Part shown: positions 9,102 to 18,484 of the stretch, piece by piece
Layout of the letters: every line of letters begins with the position of its first letter
How positions within the stretch are numbered: position 1 is the stretch's first letter
Assembly: GCF_003626695.1 (NCBI RefSeq)
Contig: NZ_RBAH01000021.1
Coordinates: 103,598 to 167,597 of the forward strand
DNA from: Paenibacillus ginsengarvi
Lineage (GTDB): Bacteria > Bacillota > Bacilli > Paenibacillales > NBRC-103111
Length of the DNA: 64,000 bases
Direction: 5' to 3'
Notes under the pieces: generated by a model
Seen by the model: the letters and a program-made list of their open reading frames with translations, nothing else
What the model was told of the DNA's origin: nothing
Databases searched by the model: none
Position numbers and translations under genes: made by a program

Positions 9102-10649
9102 CTACATCTTTTTCATAAATTCGGTGACTTCGTCGACGATTTTGTCGCCTTCAAAGCGCGAGTACCAGTCTTTGACGACTTGGTCCCACTGGCTCAGCTG
9201 GATTTTGCCGATAATCGCCTTCGAAACGTTCTCGACGATAAAGCTCTGAATTTCGCTGCGATATTTCGTCAGTTTAGGCGAATACGCTTCGGAGGTCGTC
9301 GTGTACTTCAGATACGGCTCGTTCATGACGGCCGCTTTGCTGACCAGCTCCTGCGTTTCCTGCGATGTTTGCTTGGACACACCCACTTCGGCGGTCGGCT
9401 GCAGCGTTCTCGTATAAAGAAGCGTGCTCGGCTTGTTTTTCGCATACGCGTCCTTGTTGACGTTGATATTCCTGCTCGCGTCCTTCGTATAATCGACGCC
9501 TTCGACGCCGTAATTGGAGAACGCTTCGCCTTCCTTCGTCGTGCCCCATTCCAGCCATTCCATTATCTTTTTCATCTTTTGCGGATTGCTAGCCGCCGAT
9601 TTGGATATAAAAATGCCTGCGAGCGATACCCGCGCCTTCGCCCCGCGGTCGCCGTGAGGACCGACAATCGCTTCCATCGGCACGAGTTTTGCGTTCGGAT
9701 CTTTTTTCTTCAGCCCGTTCGGCTCTTCCAACGCGTTGATTAAAGTCCCGTACGAAAATATCAGGCCCGCCGTCCCCTGCGAGCTGATCTTCGAATTGCT
9801 GCCCGACGCGTCCGTCGTAATAAAGTCCGGATCGATCGCCCCGGCCGCATACGCCTTCTGCATCCAATCCAAAAATTCCTTGAACCGGGGATCGGCGATT
9901 TGCGGAACGTATTTTCCGTTCGCCTGCTTCATGAAAGCGTTATCGAGACCGAACGCTTGAGCGATCCCGTTCGTCCCTTCCAGACCGGGCTCCAGGAAAC
10001 CGTTCGATAACGTAATGCCGTACGTATCGTTTTTGCCGTTTTTATCCGGATCGTTTTTGGCGAAAGCCGTCGCCACTTTCAGCAAATCGTCGGTCGTTTT
10101 GGGCATCGGCAGCTTTAGGCTTTCGAGCCAGTCCTGCCGGATGAGCGGGATGTCGCTCGAATTAACCGGATTGATCGCCCCCGTAATCGCCCATATTTTG
10201 CCGTCGTATCGGACCCGGTTGTACTTCTCGAGCGACTTCAAACCCGGATACTGTGCGATGTACGAATCGAGCGGCACGATTTTGTCCGCCTGGATGAGCG
10301 ACATGACCAGGGAATCGAGTCCCAGGTTCCAGACGAACGCGTCGGGAATGTCTCCGCCGGCCAGCTTCACTCTTATTTTTTCTGCGTACAGATTGCTCGG
10401 GTACATCTCGAATTTGAACTCCGCCCCGATCTTGTCCTGCAAATACTTGATCGCCGGGTTTTCCTCGGTGAGCACGGCCGGCGGATCGGCGCTTCTTGCT
10501 ACAGTGATCGTTACTTTCTGCGCCGCTGCGCCCGATTGCGAATCTTTCGTAGCCGTTCCGCTTGAACCGGACGAGCAGGCCGACGCGGCCAACAGCGTGA
10601 GCGCGAGCGGCAGCACGTACAGCCTCCGCATCGTTTTAGTCCTTGCCAT
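9102..10649 (-). CDS. Extracellular solute-binding lipoprotein (LplA-like)
   Basis: This 515-residue protein carries a lipoprotein signal peptide with lipobox LAASAC at about residues 20-25 and a Ser/Gly-rich linker, so it is anchored outside the membrane. The body matches large (about 500 residue) LplA-type carbohydrate-binding proteins. It captures an oligosaccharide and passes it to the two permeases encoded downstream. GGGGG lies about 10 bases before ATG 10649; an ATG six codons on (preceded by AAGG) is an alternative. The gene is 205 bases downstream of a sensor-type AraC regulator and is probably activated by it. A TATGAT hexamer near 10724 with an ATACCGGTAT palindrome may be the promoter region. 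Confidence 0.88.
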   Translation of the reverse strand: MARTKTMRRLYVLPLALTLLAASACSSGSSGTATKDSQSGAAAQKVTITVARSADPPAVLTEENPAIKYLQDKIGAEFKFEMYPSNLYAEKIRVKLAGGDIPDAFVWNLGLDSLVMSLIQADKIVPLDSYIAQYPGLKSLEKYNRVRYDGKIWAITGAINPVNSSDIPLIRQDWLESLKLPMPKTTDDLLKVATAFAKNDPDKNGKNDTYGITLSNGFLEPGLEGTNGIAQAFGLDNAFMKQANGKYVPQIADPRFKEFLDWMQKAYAAGAIDPDFITTDASGSNSKISSQGTAGLIFSYGTLINALEEPNGLKKKDPNAKLVPMEAIVGPHGDRGAKARVSLAGIFISKSAASNPQKMKKIMEWLEWGTTKEGEAFSNYGVEGVDYTKDASRNINVNKDAYAKNKPSTLLYTRTLQPTAEVGVSKQTSQETQELVSKAAVMNEPYLKYTTTSEAYSPKLTKYRSEIQSFIVENVSKAIIGKIQLSQWDQVVKDWYSRFEGDKIVDEVTEFMKKM

Positions 10650-10853
10650 GTATGGTGGCCCCCTTCTTTGGTGTATGTCGGGACGCTCGGAGCCTGTCGC
10701 TCGTTCTTCATCCCAAGCCGATCATACCGGTATCTGTCCGGCGCGATCCATAATCAATTCCGCCAAACGGGCCGCTTTCGGGCAGGTGAAACGATGTGTC
10801 ATTTTCGTCAAAAGCCCGATTTGCGCCAAATGACCATCGATCGGCTCGGGGGT

Positions 10854-13121
10854 TTAGCCGTTTTTTAGCGCCTTTGCGGCGGAGCGGTACTGCCCGGGTG
10901 CTACGCCGACTTCCTTTTTGAACATGCGGGAGAAATTTTGCGCGTTGCTGTATTGCAGCCTTCTCGCCACCTCTTCCACACTGCAGTCCTCGTTCTCGAA
11001 CCACAGCTTCGCCCGTTCGATCCGCAGCTGCAGGACCAGCTCGTTAAACGTGGCGCCCTTCTCCTCCTTCAGCGCCTGCTTCGCAAACGATACGGGGATG
11101 CCGAGCTGCTTGCAGCACGATTCGATTTGCAGATCGGATTCGATATGCTCTCTCGCGTGAGCCTCCAGCTTCGCGGCAGCAGCGGCCAAACCCGTCCGGT
11201 GCTGCTCCTCCAGCCGCGAGATCAGCCTATCGATGCAATCCCGCTTGAACCAGGCCGCCCACGCTTCCAGCGACGAAATCTGAAGCAGTTCGTCGAGCTT
11301 CGGTTCCGGCACTTCCAGCCCTTTCGCGTAGGCATAAAATTGGTGGTATACCGATTGCGCCAGCTCGACCATATGGCTTTGAAACCACTTGTAGTGGACG
11401 TTCTCCTTGTCCTTCAACTCGAATATCGGCCCAAGCGCCTTGTAGGCAAGCTCGCGGTCCCGCGTTCGTATCCCGTAAAAAATATCGCTCCCCATCTCGC
11501 GTAACGGGAAGCGGATCGCCTCGGCTTCCTCGTCCGGCACGTTCGCCTCATATATTTGATTCCCGCCGGAGATCAGCTTCCTGTCGAGCATCTCGTGCGC
11601 TTCGCTATAGCAAACGTTCAGATGGCTAACGTCGGAACGTATTCTGCTGACGCCGATCGAGACGGTGACCGGAAAATGTTCCTCGATAAACCGGTGCAGC
11701 GTGCGCGTAATATGCCGCGTCGTCTCCTCCAGCGCCCCGGCCGCCGGGTCGTCGCTGCTGATAACGGCCGCCGCCCGGCTCCTCCAGGTATTGACGGCAA
11801 AGCCGTACCCTTTCTCGTCGATCACTTCCTGCATCAGCGAAACGACTGCGTATTCGAGCGCCGCCACATCCCAGGCGGAATAATCGCTTTCCTGCGGCAA
11901 GTCCAGCTCGACGCAGAAGCAGCAAAACGCATTTTCTTTAAACGGGATGCCGTACTGTTTCATTTTTTTGAGCGATTCGGGCGCTCTCGCTCCGTTTTCC
12001 AGAAAGGACAGGCCAATCGCGCCTTTCAGCTCGGGCAGCATCTCGTCCGACTGCCGTTTCCAATCCTTGCCCTGGCTGACGACGCTTTGCACGATCGACA
12101 AATACGCATCGAACTCGTTGCGGGCCGACCCTTGCCTCGCCTCGAAGCCGGCGGCGTTCGTATCGAGCCAAGATTTCAGACGATGCCAGCCCCTCCAGAG
12201 CACATGCGACGATATGAACGACAGCACGACCGCCGCCAGAAACAAGGCAATCGATATTTTAAGCGTAACGTCGCGTAGAAAGATCGCTTTGTGCAAAAAC
12301 GTTTTGTTTGAAATGGCGAAAGCGTAGCTCCAGCCGTTAAAGGACGGAGGCAAATACGTAACGAACGTGTCGTCCGCGGTAAAAACGGAGCTCGTATTTC
12401 TATTGTTCGGATCGGCCGGGGCGGCTTCCACGTCCCTGTTGATGCGCTCCACCCAGCGGCCGACCTCGGCGTCTTCGAAAACGCCGCGGCTTGCCAGCAG
12501 TTGTCCGTATTCGTCGATAATTAAATAGCTGCCCGACTTGTTGTACGTATTCGTCCCGAGAAACGTATCGTACAAGGCCGGATTGATATGGTACAGCATA
12601 TAGACGGTCTGCCGCTCGCTGAATACCGGAAGCTTGCGGATAAATACGGAAACCGGCATCTCCTTCACCTGCATGCTCACAAAGGCCGACGATACGTTCA
12701 TCTGCAGAAATTTGGCGATCACCGGCTCGTATTGGTCGTATTGGACGAGCATCGCGCCATTCGTGGCGATCATCTCCCGGGTTCTCGCGTTGTAAACGGC
12801 GATATTGTCCACATAGTCGATCGAGGCATGTATGCGAGTCATCAGCTTCAGCAGCGTGGCCATCTCGGTCTGATCGACTTTGTCCTGGACGAGCCGCTCG
12901 GCTTCGGGCACTGTTTCGAATTGAAGCGTCAACTGGTTGATATTCTGGAAGTAGTTTTCAATTCTTTCTCTCGTGTTCAGCAGCGACACGTTGTACGCGT
13001 TCCTCACTTCCTGCTTGATCGAAGAAGCGGAGATCATGTACATGAACATGGACAAGCAGGTAATACACAGCGCGATTATGATCAACGTAATCGTCATCGT
13101 CTGCAGTTTTTTGGATCGCAT
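10854..13121 (-). CDS. Membrane sensor AraC-family regulator
   Basis: This 755-residue protein has a transmembrane helix at about residues 8-30, an extracellular sensor region to about residue 280, a second helix near 285-305, a long cytoplasmic linker and a C-terminal AraC DNA-binding domain (about 650-750) containing QLGIPVSFAKQAL and LQYSNAQNFSRMFKKEVG. It combines sensor and regulator in one chain, as many Paenibacillus sugar-locus regulators do. The start is ATG 13121; a longer frame to 13346 runs through a 25-bp hairpin and has no ribosome site. It should switch on the lipoprotein and permease genes downstream when the sugar or its binding protein is sensed. Confidence 0.88.
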   Translation of the reverse strand: MRSKKLQTMTITLIIIALCITCLSMFMYMISASSIKQEVRNAYNVSLLNTRERIENYFQNINQLTLQFETVPEAERLVQDKVDQTEMATLLKLMTRIHASIDYVDNIAVYNARTREMIATNGAMLVQYDQYEPVIAKFLQMNVSSAFVSMQVKEMPVSVFIRKLPVFSERQTVYMLYHINPALYDTFLGTNTYNKSGSYLIIDEYGQLLASRGVFEDAEVGRWVERINRDVEAAPADPNNRNTSSVFTADDTFVTYLPPSFNGWSYAFAISNKTFLHKAIFLRDVTLKISIALFLAAVVLSFISSHVLWRGWHRLKSWLDTNAAGFEARQGSARNEFDAYLSIVQSVVSQGKDWKRQSDEMLPELKGAIGLSFLENGARAPESLKKMKQYGIPFKENAFCCFCVELDLPQESDYSAWDVAALEYAVVSLMQEVIDEKGYGFAVNTWRSRAAAVISSDDPAAGALEETTRHITRTLHRFIEEHFPVTVSIGVSRIRSDVSHLNVCYSEAHEMLDRKLISGGNQIYEANVPDEEAEAIRFPLREMGSDIFYGIRTRDRELAYKALGPIFELKDKENVHYKWFQSHMVELAQSVYHQFYAYAKGLEVPEPKLDELLQISSLEAWAAWFKRDCIDRLISRLEEQHRTGLAAAAAKLEAHAREHIESDLQIESCCKQLGIPVSFAKQALKEEKGATFNELVLQLRIERAKLWFENEDCSVEEVARRLQYSNAQNFSRMFKKEVGVAPGQYRSAAKALKNG

Positions 13122-13215
13122 GCGAAAGCCCCGCCTTCTCGTCTGTGAGGTTTCCTGGTCTGCCTTAGTAATTCGGCGGCCCGAACGCATTATCCTCCGC
13201 AGGCGCCGGGCTTCA

Positions 13216-13270
13216 AGGCCAACGCAAAACAAGACCGGTCGCATGGACCGGCCTTGTTTTGCGTTGGCCT
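13216..13270 (-). terminator. 25-bp inverted repeat downstream of the oxidoreductase genes
   Basis: Two 25-base arms (starting AGGCCAACGC and ending GCGTTGGCCT) flank a five-base loop with one mismatch that becomes a G-U pair in minus-strand RNA. It lies 30 bases after the stop codon at 13300. There is no T-run outside the stem, so it may end transcription weakly or protect the RNA 3' end. Confidence 0.6.
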
Positions 13271-13299
13271 GATGATATGAATCCCGAAGGAAAAATGTT

Positions 13300-14271
13300 C
13301 TACAGGCTGATCGTGCTGCGCTTCTCCGCCGCCTGATAAGCCGCAATCGTAAAAGCGAGCGTATTGATGCCGTCGGCGTAGCTGCACAGGATCGACTCCC
13401 GGGAGCCGGAGGCGACCGCTTCGACGAAAGCCTTGTCCTGCACGTAGCTCGGATCTTGGCGGGAAGTGATCGTAATATTCTGCGTATTATCGATAATGGA
13501 GACCGTCCTGCCGTTGCCGGTAATATTCACCATAAAGTCGGCGCCGATGAACTTGATTTCCGAGCCGCTGAAATGCGTCGACAGGCAGGATTCCGTAATC
13601 GTGCCGACCGCTCCGGATTGCAGCGAGAACGAGACGGCTCCCGCATCCGGGATCGTCGTCTCGGGCTTCAGCGTTTGCAGCGAATTGCGGCCGAATTGCG
13701 CCGTAACATCCTTGTATTCGCCCGCCAAATAACGGATCATATCGATCTGATGCGTCACCGCATCGCCCAGATTGCCGCCGGACATATGCAGCTGGCTCCA
13801 CCAGGGAGCCGGGTGGGAGCCGCCGATCCGGAACGCCTGGATCAGATGAATCGTCTTGCCCTCCAAATACTGCTTTACCTTCTGCACCGTATCAAAGTAG
13901 CGAAGCACGTAGCCGGCCGCGTTAATTACGCCAGATTCGCGAATCGTTTGCTCCTTCTGGCGTACTGGGGCGAGTTCCAGGCCGAGCGGCTTTTCCACGA
14001 AAATGTGGATGCCGCGCTTTGCGGCGATTTCTTCCAATTCGCCGCGGGCAAATTGCGGAACGCAGATGAAGACGGCATCGATTTCCTGCGGATTCAGCAG
14101 GGCGTCCGCGCTTTCGGCAACGCGCGCTCCTACGAGGGCTGCAGCTTCCTGTGCGCCGGCCGTGTTCAGGTCGAAGATGGAGACGATCTTGGCTTGCTCT
14201 ACTTTTTTGAGCGCGTTAATATGGCTTCTGGCGATACCGCCGGCGCCGATCATACCGATTTTGACAGTCAT
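13300..14271 (-). CDS. Gfo/Idh/MocA family oxidoreductase
   Basis: This 323-residue cytoplasmic protein has an N-terminal NAD(P)-binding fold (MIGAGGIARSHI, residues 7-18), the catalytic-lysine motif VEKPLG near residue 95 and a GGNLGDAVTHQIDMIRYL stretch expected in the C-terminal domain, where the His lies in the active site. Such enzymes oxidise or epimerise sugars and inositols. It is 32 bases behind a second family member and should be cotranscribed with it. GGAGAGGA precedes ATG 14271. The substrate is unknown; the linked AraC and LacI regulators point to a sugar derivative. Confidence 0.88.
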   Translation of the reverse strand: MTVKIGMIGAGGIARSHINALKKVEQAKIVSIFDLNTAGAQEAAALVGARVAESADALLNPQEIDAVFICVPQFARGELEEIAAKRGIHIFVEKPLGLELAPVRQKEQTIRESGVINAAGYVLRYFDTVQKVKQYLEGKTIHLIQAFRIGGSHPAPWWSQLHMSGGNLGDAVTHQIDMIRYLAGEYKDVTAQFGRNSLQTLKPETTIPDAGAVSFSLQSGAVGTITESCLSTHFSGSEIKFIGADFMVNITGNGRTVSIIDNTQNITITSRQDPSYVQDKAFVEAVASGSRESILCSYADGINTLAFTIAAYQAAEKRSTISL

Positions 14272-14303
14272 TGGTTTGTATCCTCTCCGTGATGGATTCA
14301 GGT

Positions 14304-15320
14304 TCAGGCGAGCGGCAATTGGACGCTCTTGCCCGTGGCGATTGATTCGTCGATGGCGAAGCTCACTTCCATCGATTTATACGCATCCCGGAAGTCGCAG
14401 CGGGTGGACGTTCCGTTTCGCAGGGACAAGATGAAATCGTCGATTTCTTCCACGAACGGGTGATGCGAGACGTCTCCGCTGTCCGGAAGTATCGTCGGAA
14501 TGGTGGTGTAATCCTTTTGCCCCGGCAGCTTGTGGGTGAATAGCTGGTTGTTCATAATCGCGCCCTTCTCGCCGAGCAGATGCACGTTGAACTTGTACGG
14601 CGTCTTGCATTCGAGCGAGGAGGATACTTTGCCGATCCCGCCGTTCTTCAGCTTGAAGATGGCGATTGCGTTCGGATCGAACTCATATTCCGAATCGGCC
14701 CACGTCCGGCAGCTGTAGGCGGTAACCTCGGTAATATCGCCGGCGAAGTAGCGCACGGCATCGACCGCGTGGCAGCCTGCGGACAACATGCTGCTGCCTC
14801 CTTGCGCTTTCGTTTTGCTCCAGCGGTATTGCCCGTACTGCGGGCCGACATGGTGCCAGTAATCGATCTGCGCCATATACACGCGTCCGAGGGCATCATC
14901 CTCGATCAGCGCCTTCGTATTCGCGAACGAAGGATTCCAGCGCAGTACGAAGCTGACGACCGTATGTACGGGATCTTTCTCCAGCGCCTCGGCCATGCTC
15001 CATAGTCCTGCGCGGTCCATCGAGAGCGGTTTCTCCATGACGAGATGTTTGCCGCATTTGGCGGCGAATACCGCCTGCTCCGGACGCAAATCCGGCGTTG
15101 AGCACAGCACGACCGCATCCACATCCGCCGCCTGCACCGCTTCCTCGTAGTTCGCCGTAACGCGCGCTTCGATCCCGAGCTCGGCCAGCCTGCTCTTCGC
15201 ATGCTCCGTATTTTTGCTGATAACCGCCGTGACCTCGGCATCCGGACGCGCCGCAATCGCTTTCAAGTATTCCCCGGCTACCCATCCCGTTCCAACAACG
15301 GCAAACTTAAGCGTCCCCAT
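14304..15320 (-). CDS. Gfo/Idh/MocA family oxidoreductase
   Basis: This 338-residue protein has the dinucleotide motif VVGTGWVAGEYL at residues 8-19, the catalytic motif MEKPLSMD near residue 100 and a C-terminal substrate domain with SAGCHAVDAVRYF, whose His and Asp fit the family active site. The start is ATG 15320 because GGAGGAG lies seven bases upstream; a frame extending to 15365 has no such site. It is the first gene of a two-gene operon and is transcribed away from the AraC gene at 15676. Two paralogous dehydrogenases in a row are often used for successive oxidation and reduction steps in sugar epimerisation; that use here is inference. Confidence 0.88.
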   Translation of the reverse strand: MGTLKFAVVGTGWVAGEYLKAIAARPDAEVTAVISKNTEHAKSRLAELGIEARVTANYEEAVQAADVDAVVLCSTPDLRPEQAVFAAKCGKHLVMEKPLSMDRAGLWSMAEALEKDPVHTVVSFVLRWNPSFANTKALIEDDALGRVYMAQIDYWHHVGPQYGQYRWSKTKAQGGSSMLSAGCHAVDAVRYFAGDITEVTAYSCRTWADSEYEFDPNAIAIFKLKNGGIGKVSSSLECKTPYKFNVHLLGEKGAIMNNQLFTHKLPGQKDYTTIPTILPDSGDVSHHPFVEEIDDFILSLRNGTSTRCDFRDAYKSMEVSFAIDESIATGKSVQLPLA

Positions 15321-15675
15321 TGTGACTCCTCCTCTAATGGCAATAAGCATTCGATTCCAAGCCATTCGTCAGGTCGTGACCAAGATGCGCCTCTTGTTTA
15401 TTATAAAAAAGAGGGTGTGAAAATGGAGTGAAATCGATGTTTCTAACAAACATTTATTTGTTTGTTTTAAACATTTTATCACGAAGTTGACGGATGTACC
15501 ACGATTAATTTCAGCTTCGGCCGTTTATTTCCATGCCCTAAAATATGAATTGGCAATTGTATCGGGCTTCATTTCCTTATAAGATAGGTGCAAGGAACGA
15601 TTGTTCCCGGGCTAGCAGGCGGGAAAAGGCTGTTGCCGCTTTCGACGGCGCCCCTGTCCAAAGGAGTAGATTCGC
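15321..15675 (+). promoter_or_regulatory. Divergent control region between oxidoreductases and AraC/LacI regulators
   Basis: This 355-base AT-rich gap holds a TATAAT on the minus strand (15400-15405) without a good -35, which fits an activator-dependent promoter for the oxidoreductase operon. It also contains an inverted repeat AACAAA-N6-TTTGTT (15445-15462) and a short palindrome AATTG-G-CAATT (15548-15558). These are candidate sites for the adjacent regulators. TATAAG near 15579 could serve the plus-strand genes. No gene is visible in the gap. Confidence 0.5.
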
Positions 15676-16596
15676 TTGAACTACGAAACATTCGAGCTGC
15701 GCGAGGATCTCGCGATCCGAAGGCTCATTACGTTTTTTTACCGGGAAATGCCGAAAGATTACTTTTTCGCCGGGGAACAGCACGACTTCTGGGAAATCGT
15801 CTACGTGGACAAAGGGGAATGGGACGTTACGGTCGACAACGTTCCGTTTCATCTGGAGCAAGGCGATCTCGTTTTCTACGGCCCGAACGAATTTCACCGC
15901 GGCGGCGCGGCGTTAAAGTCAACGCCCAACGTGATTATCATTACGTTCGAATGCGTTTCGCCCGTTATGGACTATTTCGCGAGCAACCGCGTTTTTCGCC
16001 TGGATGACAGAGAGCGCGCCATCTTCGCCTCGCTCGTCAAAGCCGGCTTCGAGTCGTTCGATCCGCCGATCGACTCTCCGAAAATGCGCAAGCTGTACCG
16101 CCGCGAAGGAGCGCCGTTCGGCAGTGAGCAATTGATCCGCAACCATCTGGAAAATATGCTGATTCAGCTGATCCGGCGCGGGCAGCAGGAAGCTCCCGCC
16201 GATAAACCGCCGTTGGCGGTGCAGGAAAACCGGGTTCACGATATTACGTCGGAAGTTACCGAATACATGAAAGCCCATCTGCGCGACGACTTGACCATGG
16301 AGGAGCTGTGCCGAAAGTTCCAAGTAAGCCGGACGCTGCTGAAGACGGCATTTAAGCAGCAGACCGGACAAGGCGTGCTGGAAGCGTTCAATCAGCTCAA
16401 GATCGAGCGGGCCAAAGCGCTCATTCGCGAAGAAAAGCTGAGCTTTACCGAAATCGCCGAGGAGCTCGGCTACAGCAGCATTCATTACTTTTCGCGCCAG
16501 TTCAAGAAGCTTGCAAACATGACGCCGACGGAATATGCCAGGTCGGTGAAGCTTCGCGCTCTGGACGACCAGTCCGGCTGCTGGGATTCGTATTGA
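15676..16596 (+). CDS. AraC-family transcriptional regulator (cupin type)
   Basis: This 306-residue soluble regulator has an N-terminal cupin sugar-sensing domain (about residues 30-110, with FAGEQHDFWEIVYVDKG and the GDLVFYGPNEFH turn) and a C-terminal AraC domain (about 200-295) with two helix-turn-helix units (MEELCRKFQVSRTLLKTAF and FTEIAEELGYSSIHYFSRQF). The start is TTG 15676, with AAGGAG nine bases upstream. It is divergent from the two oxidoreductase genes, its likely targets, and 16 bases ahead of a LacI regulator, so the two regulators form a pair. The inducer is unknown. Confidence 0.87.
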   Translation: MNYETFELREDLAIRRLITFFYREMPKDYFFAGEQHDFWEIVYVDKGEWDVTVDNVPFHLEQGDLVFYGPNEFHRGGAALKSTPNVIIITFECVSPVMDYFASNRVFRLDDRERAIFASLVKAGFESFDPPIDSPKMRKLYRREGAPFGSEQLIRNHLENMLIQLIRRGQQEAPADKPPLAVQENRVHDITSEVTEYMKAHLRDDLTMEELCRKFQVSRTLLKTAFKQQTGQGVLEAFNQLKIERAKALIREEKLSFTEIAEELGYSSIHYFSRQFKKLANMTPTEYARSVKLRALDDQSGCWDSY

Positions 16597-16612
16597 CGTT
16601 AGGAGGATCGCA

Positions 16613-17656
16613 ATGCCGCGCAAAAAGCAGGTTACGCTGCGCGATTTGGCCAAGCTGCTCGGCTTGTCCGCCCATACGGTATCCAAGGCGCTACGCGGCT
16701 TGCCCGGCATGTCCGAGGAAACTCGCTCCTCCGTGCTGAGGACTGCTGCCTCCCACGGCTACCGGACGAAGGATCAGGAGCGCAGCCTGGTCGTGGAACG
16801 AATCCCGATCATCCCTCATATCCCGCGCCGGTTCAAGCTGATCGTTCCCGGCTCTCAGTTGAACTCCCGCATGCCCCAGCTTTTGCTCGAGGGGCTGCAA
16901 AGCAAGCTCGGCGAATACGGCCATTCCGTCGACGCCGTCGTACTGCCCGCGGCGGTTTCAAATCGTCCTCTGTTCGACGCGTGGATCGAGAAGCATCATA
17001 TCCCCTACTCGGACGGCATCTTTATCTCGCCGATTATTGGCGAGAACTGCGAGCAGATGCTTCTTGAGCTGCCGCTATCGCGCGTGCTGCTTAACTTTCC
17101 GCCGCCCGCGGCGGAAGCGGATAGCGTCGTATGGGACGTGGGCACGGCGATTTATCAGTCCGTGCGCCATTTGACCGCTCAAGGCCACAAGCGAATTTTG
17201 TACATCGGCGGTATTCAGGAGTACAGAGGTTTTCGGCTGCGCTGGAGCAGCTTCGTGCAGGCGATGCGGGAGGCCGGTCTGGAGACGCAACCGGAAGAGC
17301 ATATGACAGGCGAATACCGCTCCAAAGAGCTGTGGATGGCCAAAGCGAAGGAATTCATGGAGGGGAGACGGCCAACGGCCGTAGTGGTAGCAATAGGCGA
17401 CCGGGCGTTGTGGATACGCGAGGTGTGCGAGGCGCTCGGCAAGCGGATACCGGATGACATCTCGCTCATCAGCCTGGAGCATGAGCTAAACGCCTCCTGG
17501 CCCGAGCTTTCGCGCCCGGTGCTGCTCATCCGCGAATGCGGCATACGGGCCGCCGAACGAATGCTGTGGCGGGTAGCCAACCCTAATGTGCCGTTCGAGC
17601 ATATTATGCTGCAAGGCGGGTTTTATAAAGGAAATACAGTATTCCCCCAAAAGTGA
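16613..17656 (+). CDS. LacI-family transcriptional regulator
   Basis: This 347-residue protein has an N-terminal LacI helix-turn-helix (VTLRDLAKLLGLSAHTVSKALRG, about residues 7-29) with the hinge region following, then a periplasmic-binding-protein-like sensor domain. AGGAGG precedes the ATG by a short spacer. It follows an AraC gene by 16 bases. The sensor domain is shorter than usual before residue 90 (the stretch around IPIIPHIPRR replaces the typical hinge), but the length is normal overall. It probably represses the neighbouring oxidoreductase genes or a related sugar locus. A perfect hairpin at 17837 is the candidate terminator. Confidence 0.85.
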   Translation: MPRKKQVTLRDLAKLLGLSAHTVSKALRGLPGMSEETRSSVLRTAASHGYRTKDQERSLVVERIPIIPHIPRRFKLIVPGSQLNSRMPQLLLEGLQSKLGEYGHSVDAVVLPAAVSNRPLFDAWIEKHHIPYSDGIFISPIIGENCEQMLLELPLSRVLLNFPPPAAEADSVVWDVGTAIYQSVRHLTAQGHKRILYIGGIQEYRGFRLRWSSFVQAMREAGLETQPEEHMTGEYRSKELWMAKAKEFMEGRRPTAVVVAIGDRALWIREVCEALGKRIPDDISLISLEHELNASWPELSRPVLLIRECGIRAAERMLWRVANPNVPFEHIMLQGGFYKGNTVFPQK

Positions 17657-17790
17657 CGTGAACCTTCGCGGCTTATTCCGGGTACTTTCGGGGGAGCCCC
17701 GGGAAAAAAGGCCCCCAAAAGTGAAGCGGGCCTGCGTAGCGGTATTCCGGATACTTTCGGGGGAGCCCCGAGGAAAAGGTCCCCCAAAAG
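17644..17790. repeat. Two tandem copies (plus a partial third) of a 57-58 base interspersed repeat
   Basis: Copies lie at 17644-17700 and 17712-17769; a further left end (CCCCCAAAAG) starts at 17781. Each begins CCCCCAAAAGTGA and ends TACTTTCGGGGGAGCCCC, so the outer ends form an inverted repeat (CCCCCAAAAGT with ACTTTCGGGGG). The right arm can alternatively fold locally as CGGGG-GAG-CCCCG. The same unit occurs once more at 35142-35198. The first copy overlaps the last four codons of the LacI gene. The rest of the gap to 18053 shows only the hairpin at 17837. Confidence 0.8.
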
Positions 17791-17836
17791 ATTCATTTTC
17801 GGTTTTGGCTGGTGCCTCCACCAGGCCGGCCTTTTG

Positions 17837-17869
17837 CAGATAGCAGTCTTTCAGGACTGCTATCTGTTT
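17837..17869 (+). terminator. Perfect 12-bp hairpin, candidate terminator of the AraC-LacI unit
   Basis: CAGATAGCAGTC pairs perfectly with GACTGCTATCTG across a six-base loop and is followed by TTTC only, so termination may be weak. It lies 180 bases beyond the LacI stop codon. Confidence 0.55.
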
Positions 17870-18053
17870 CCAAATCGGCGTTTTTGAACAATAGAGTGCT
17901 TTTGAGCCTCCTATTCCTTCGCAATAACCGCTAACAAGGGGGAATGCCCCGAAATAACAGTCCCAAAAGGCTTCTATATCTAGTGTAGTCGCGAGAGTCC
18001 GCCAGATTAACGCGCCCTAAGGACTCTTATGCATAGGATCGGTGTGTTGCCGC

Positions 18054-18416
18054 CTACTGTGAAGCTTCGGAGAAATGCCAGCAAACGCCGGCCGGGTCGA
18101 TCATATGAATTTCACGCTTGCCCCACGGATATTGCATCGGCTCCTTCGCCGTGATCGGGTATTTGCCCGATTCCGCGATCGCCTGCAGCTCGGTCCACAT
18201 GTCGTCCAAGCTTTCAACGGACATTTCCAGCATGAAGTTATCCTGCATCTCCCGGTTGTGGAAATTTTGCAAAAAGAACTCCTGATCGCCGCTGCGAAAC
18301 AACGTCAGCCCGTCATCCGCGAACAGCTTGACGAAGCCGAGCTCCTCGAAGAAGCTTTGCGCAAGCAAATACTGTTCGCCCGACGGAACGAACGGCCGAA
18401 GCTTGACCGCCTTCAT
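18054..18416 (-). CDS. VOC (glyoxalase/bleomycin-resistance) superfamily protein
   Basis: This 120-residue single-domain protein follows the beta-alpha-beta-beta-beta plan of the VOC fold: a repeated module with FFEELGFVKLFADDG near the start and MIDPAGVCWHFSE at the end. The His and Glu expected for metal binding are only partly visible, so enzymatic function is unproven. The start was set at ATG 18416; an in-frame GTG at 18425 lies one base after GAGGAG and is too close. It follows the Nudix gene by 68 bases on the same strand. It may be a small-molecule binding or resistance protein. Confidence 0.75.
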   Translation of the reverse strand: MKAVKLRPFVPSGEQYLLAQSFFEELGFVKLFADDGLTLFRSGDQEFFLQNFHNREMQDNFMLEMSVESLDDMWTELQAIAESGKYPITAKEPMQYPWGKREIHMIDPAGVCWHFSEASQ

Positions 18417-18484
18417 TTTATTCACACTCCTCGCCTATTCGTTCGAGTCCTTCGCCTGTTACCGGCAAGCCTGCTGCGACCGCT

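Noticed and set aside
13122..13346. N-terminal extension of the sensor regulator
   Set aside because: It would read through a 25-bp hairpin, has no ribosome site and precedes a normal membrane-anchor start at 13121.
17486..17821. Small minus-strand protein with repeated RGSPES(I/T)RN
   Set aside because: The peptide repeat is just the translation of the DNA repeat units and the end of the LacI gene read backwards.
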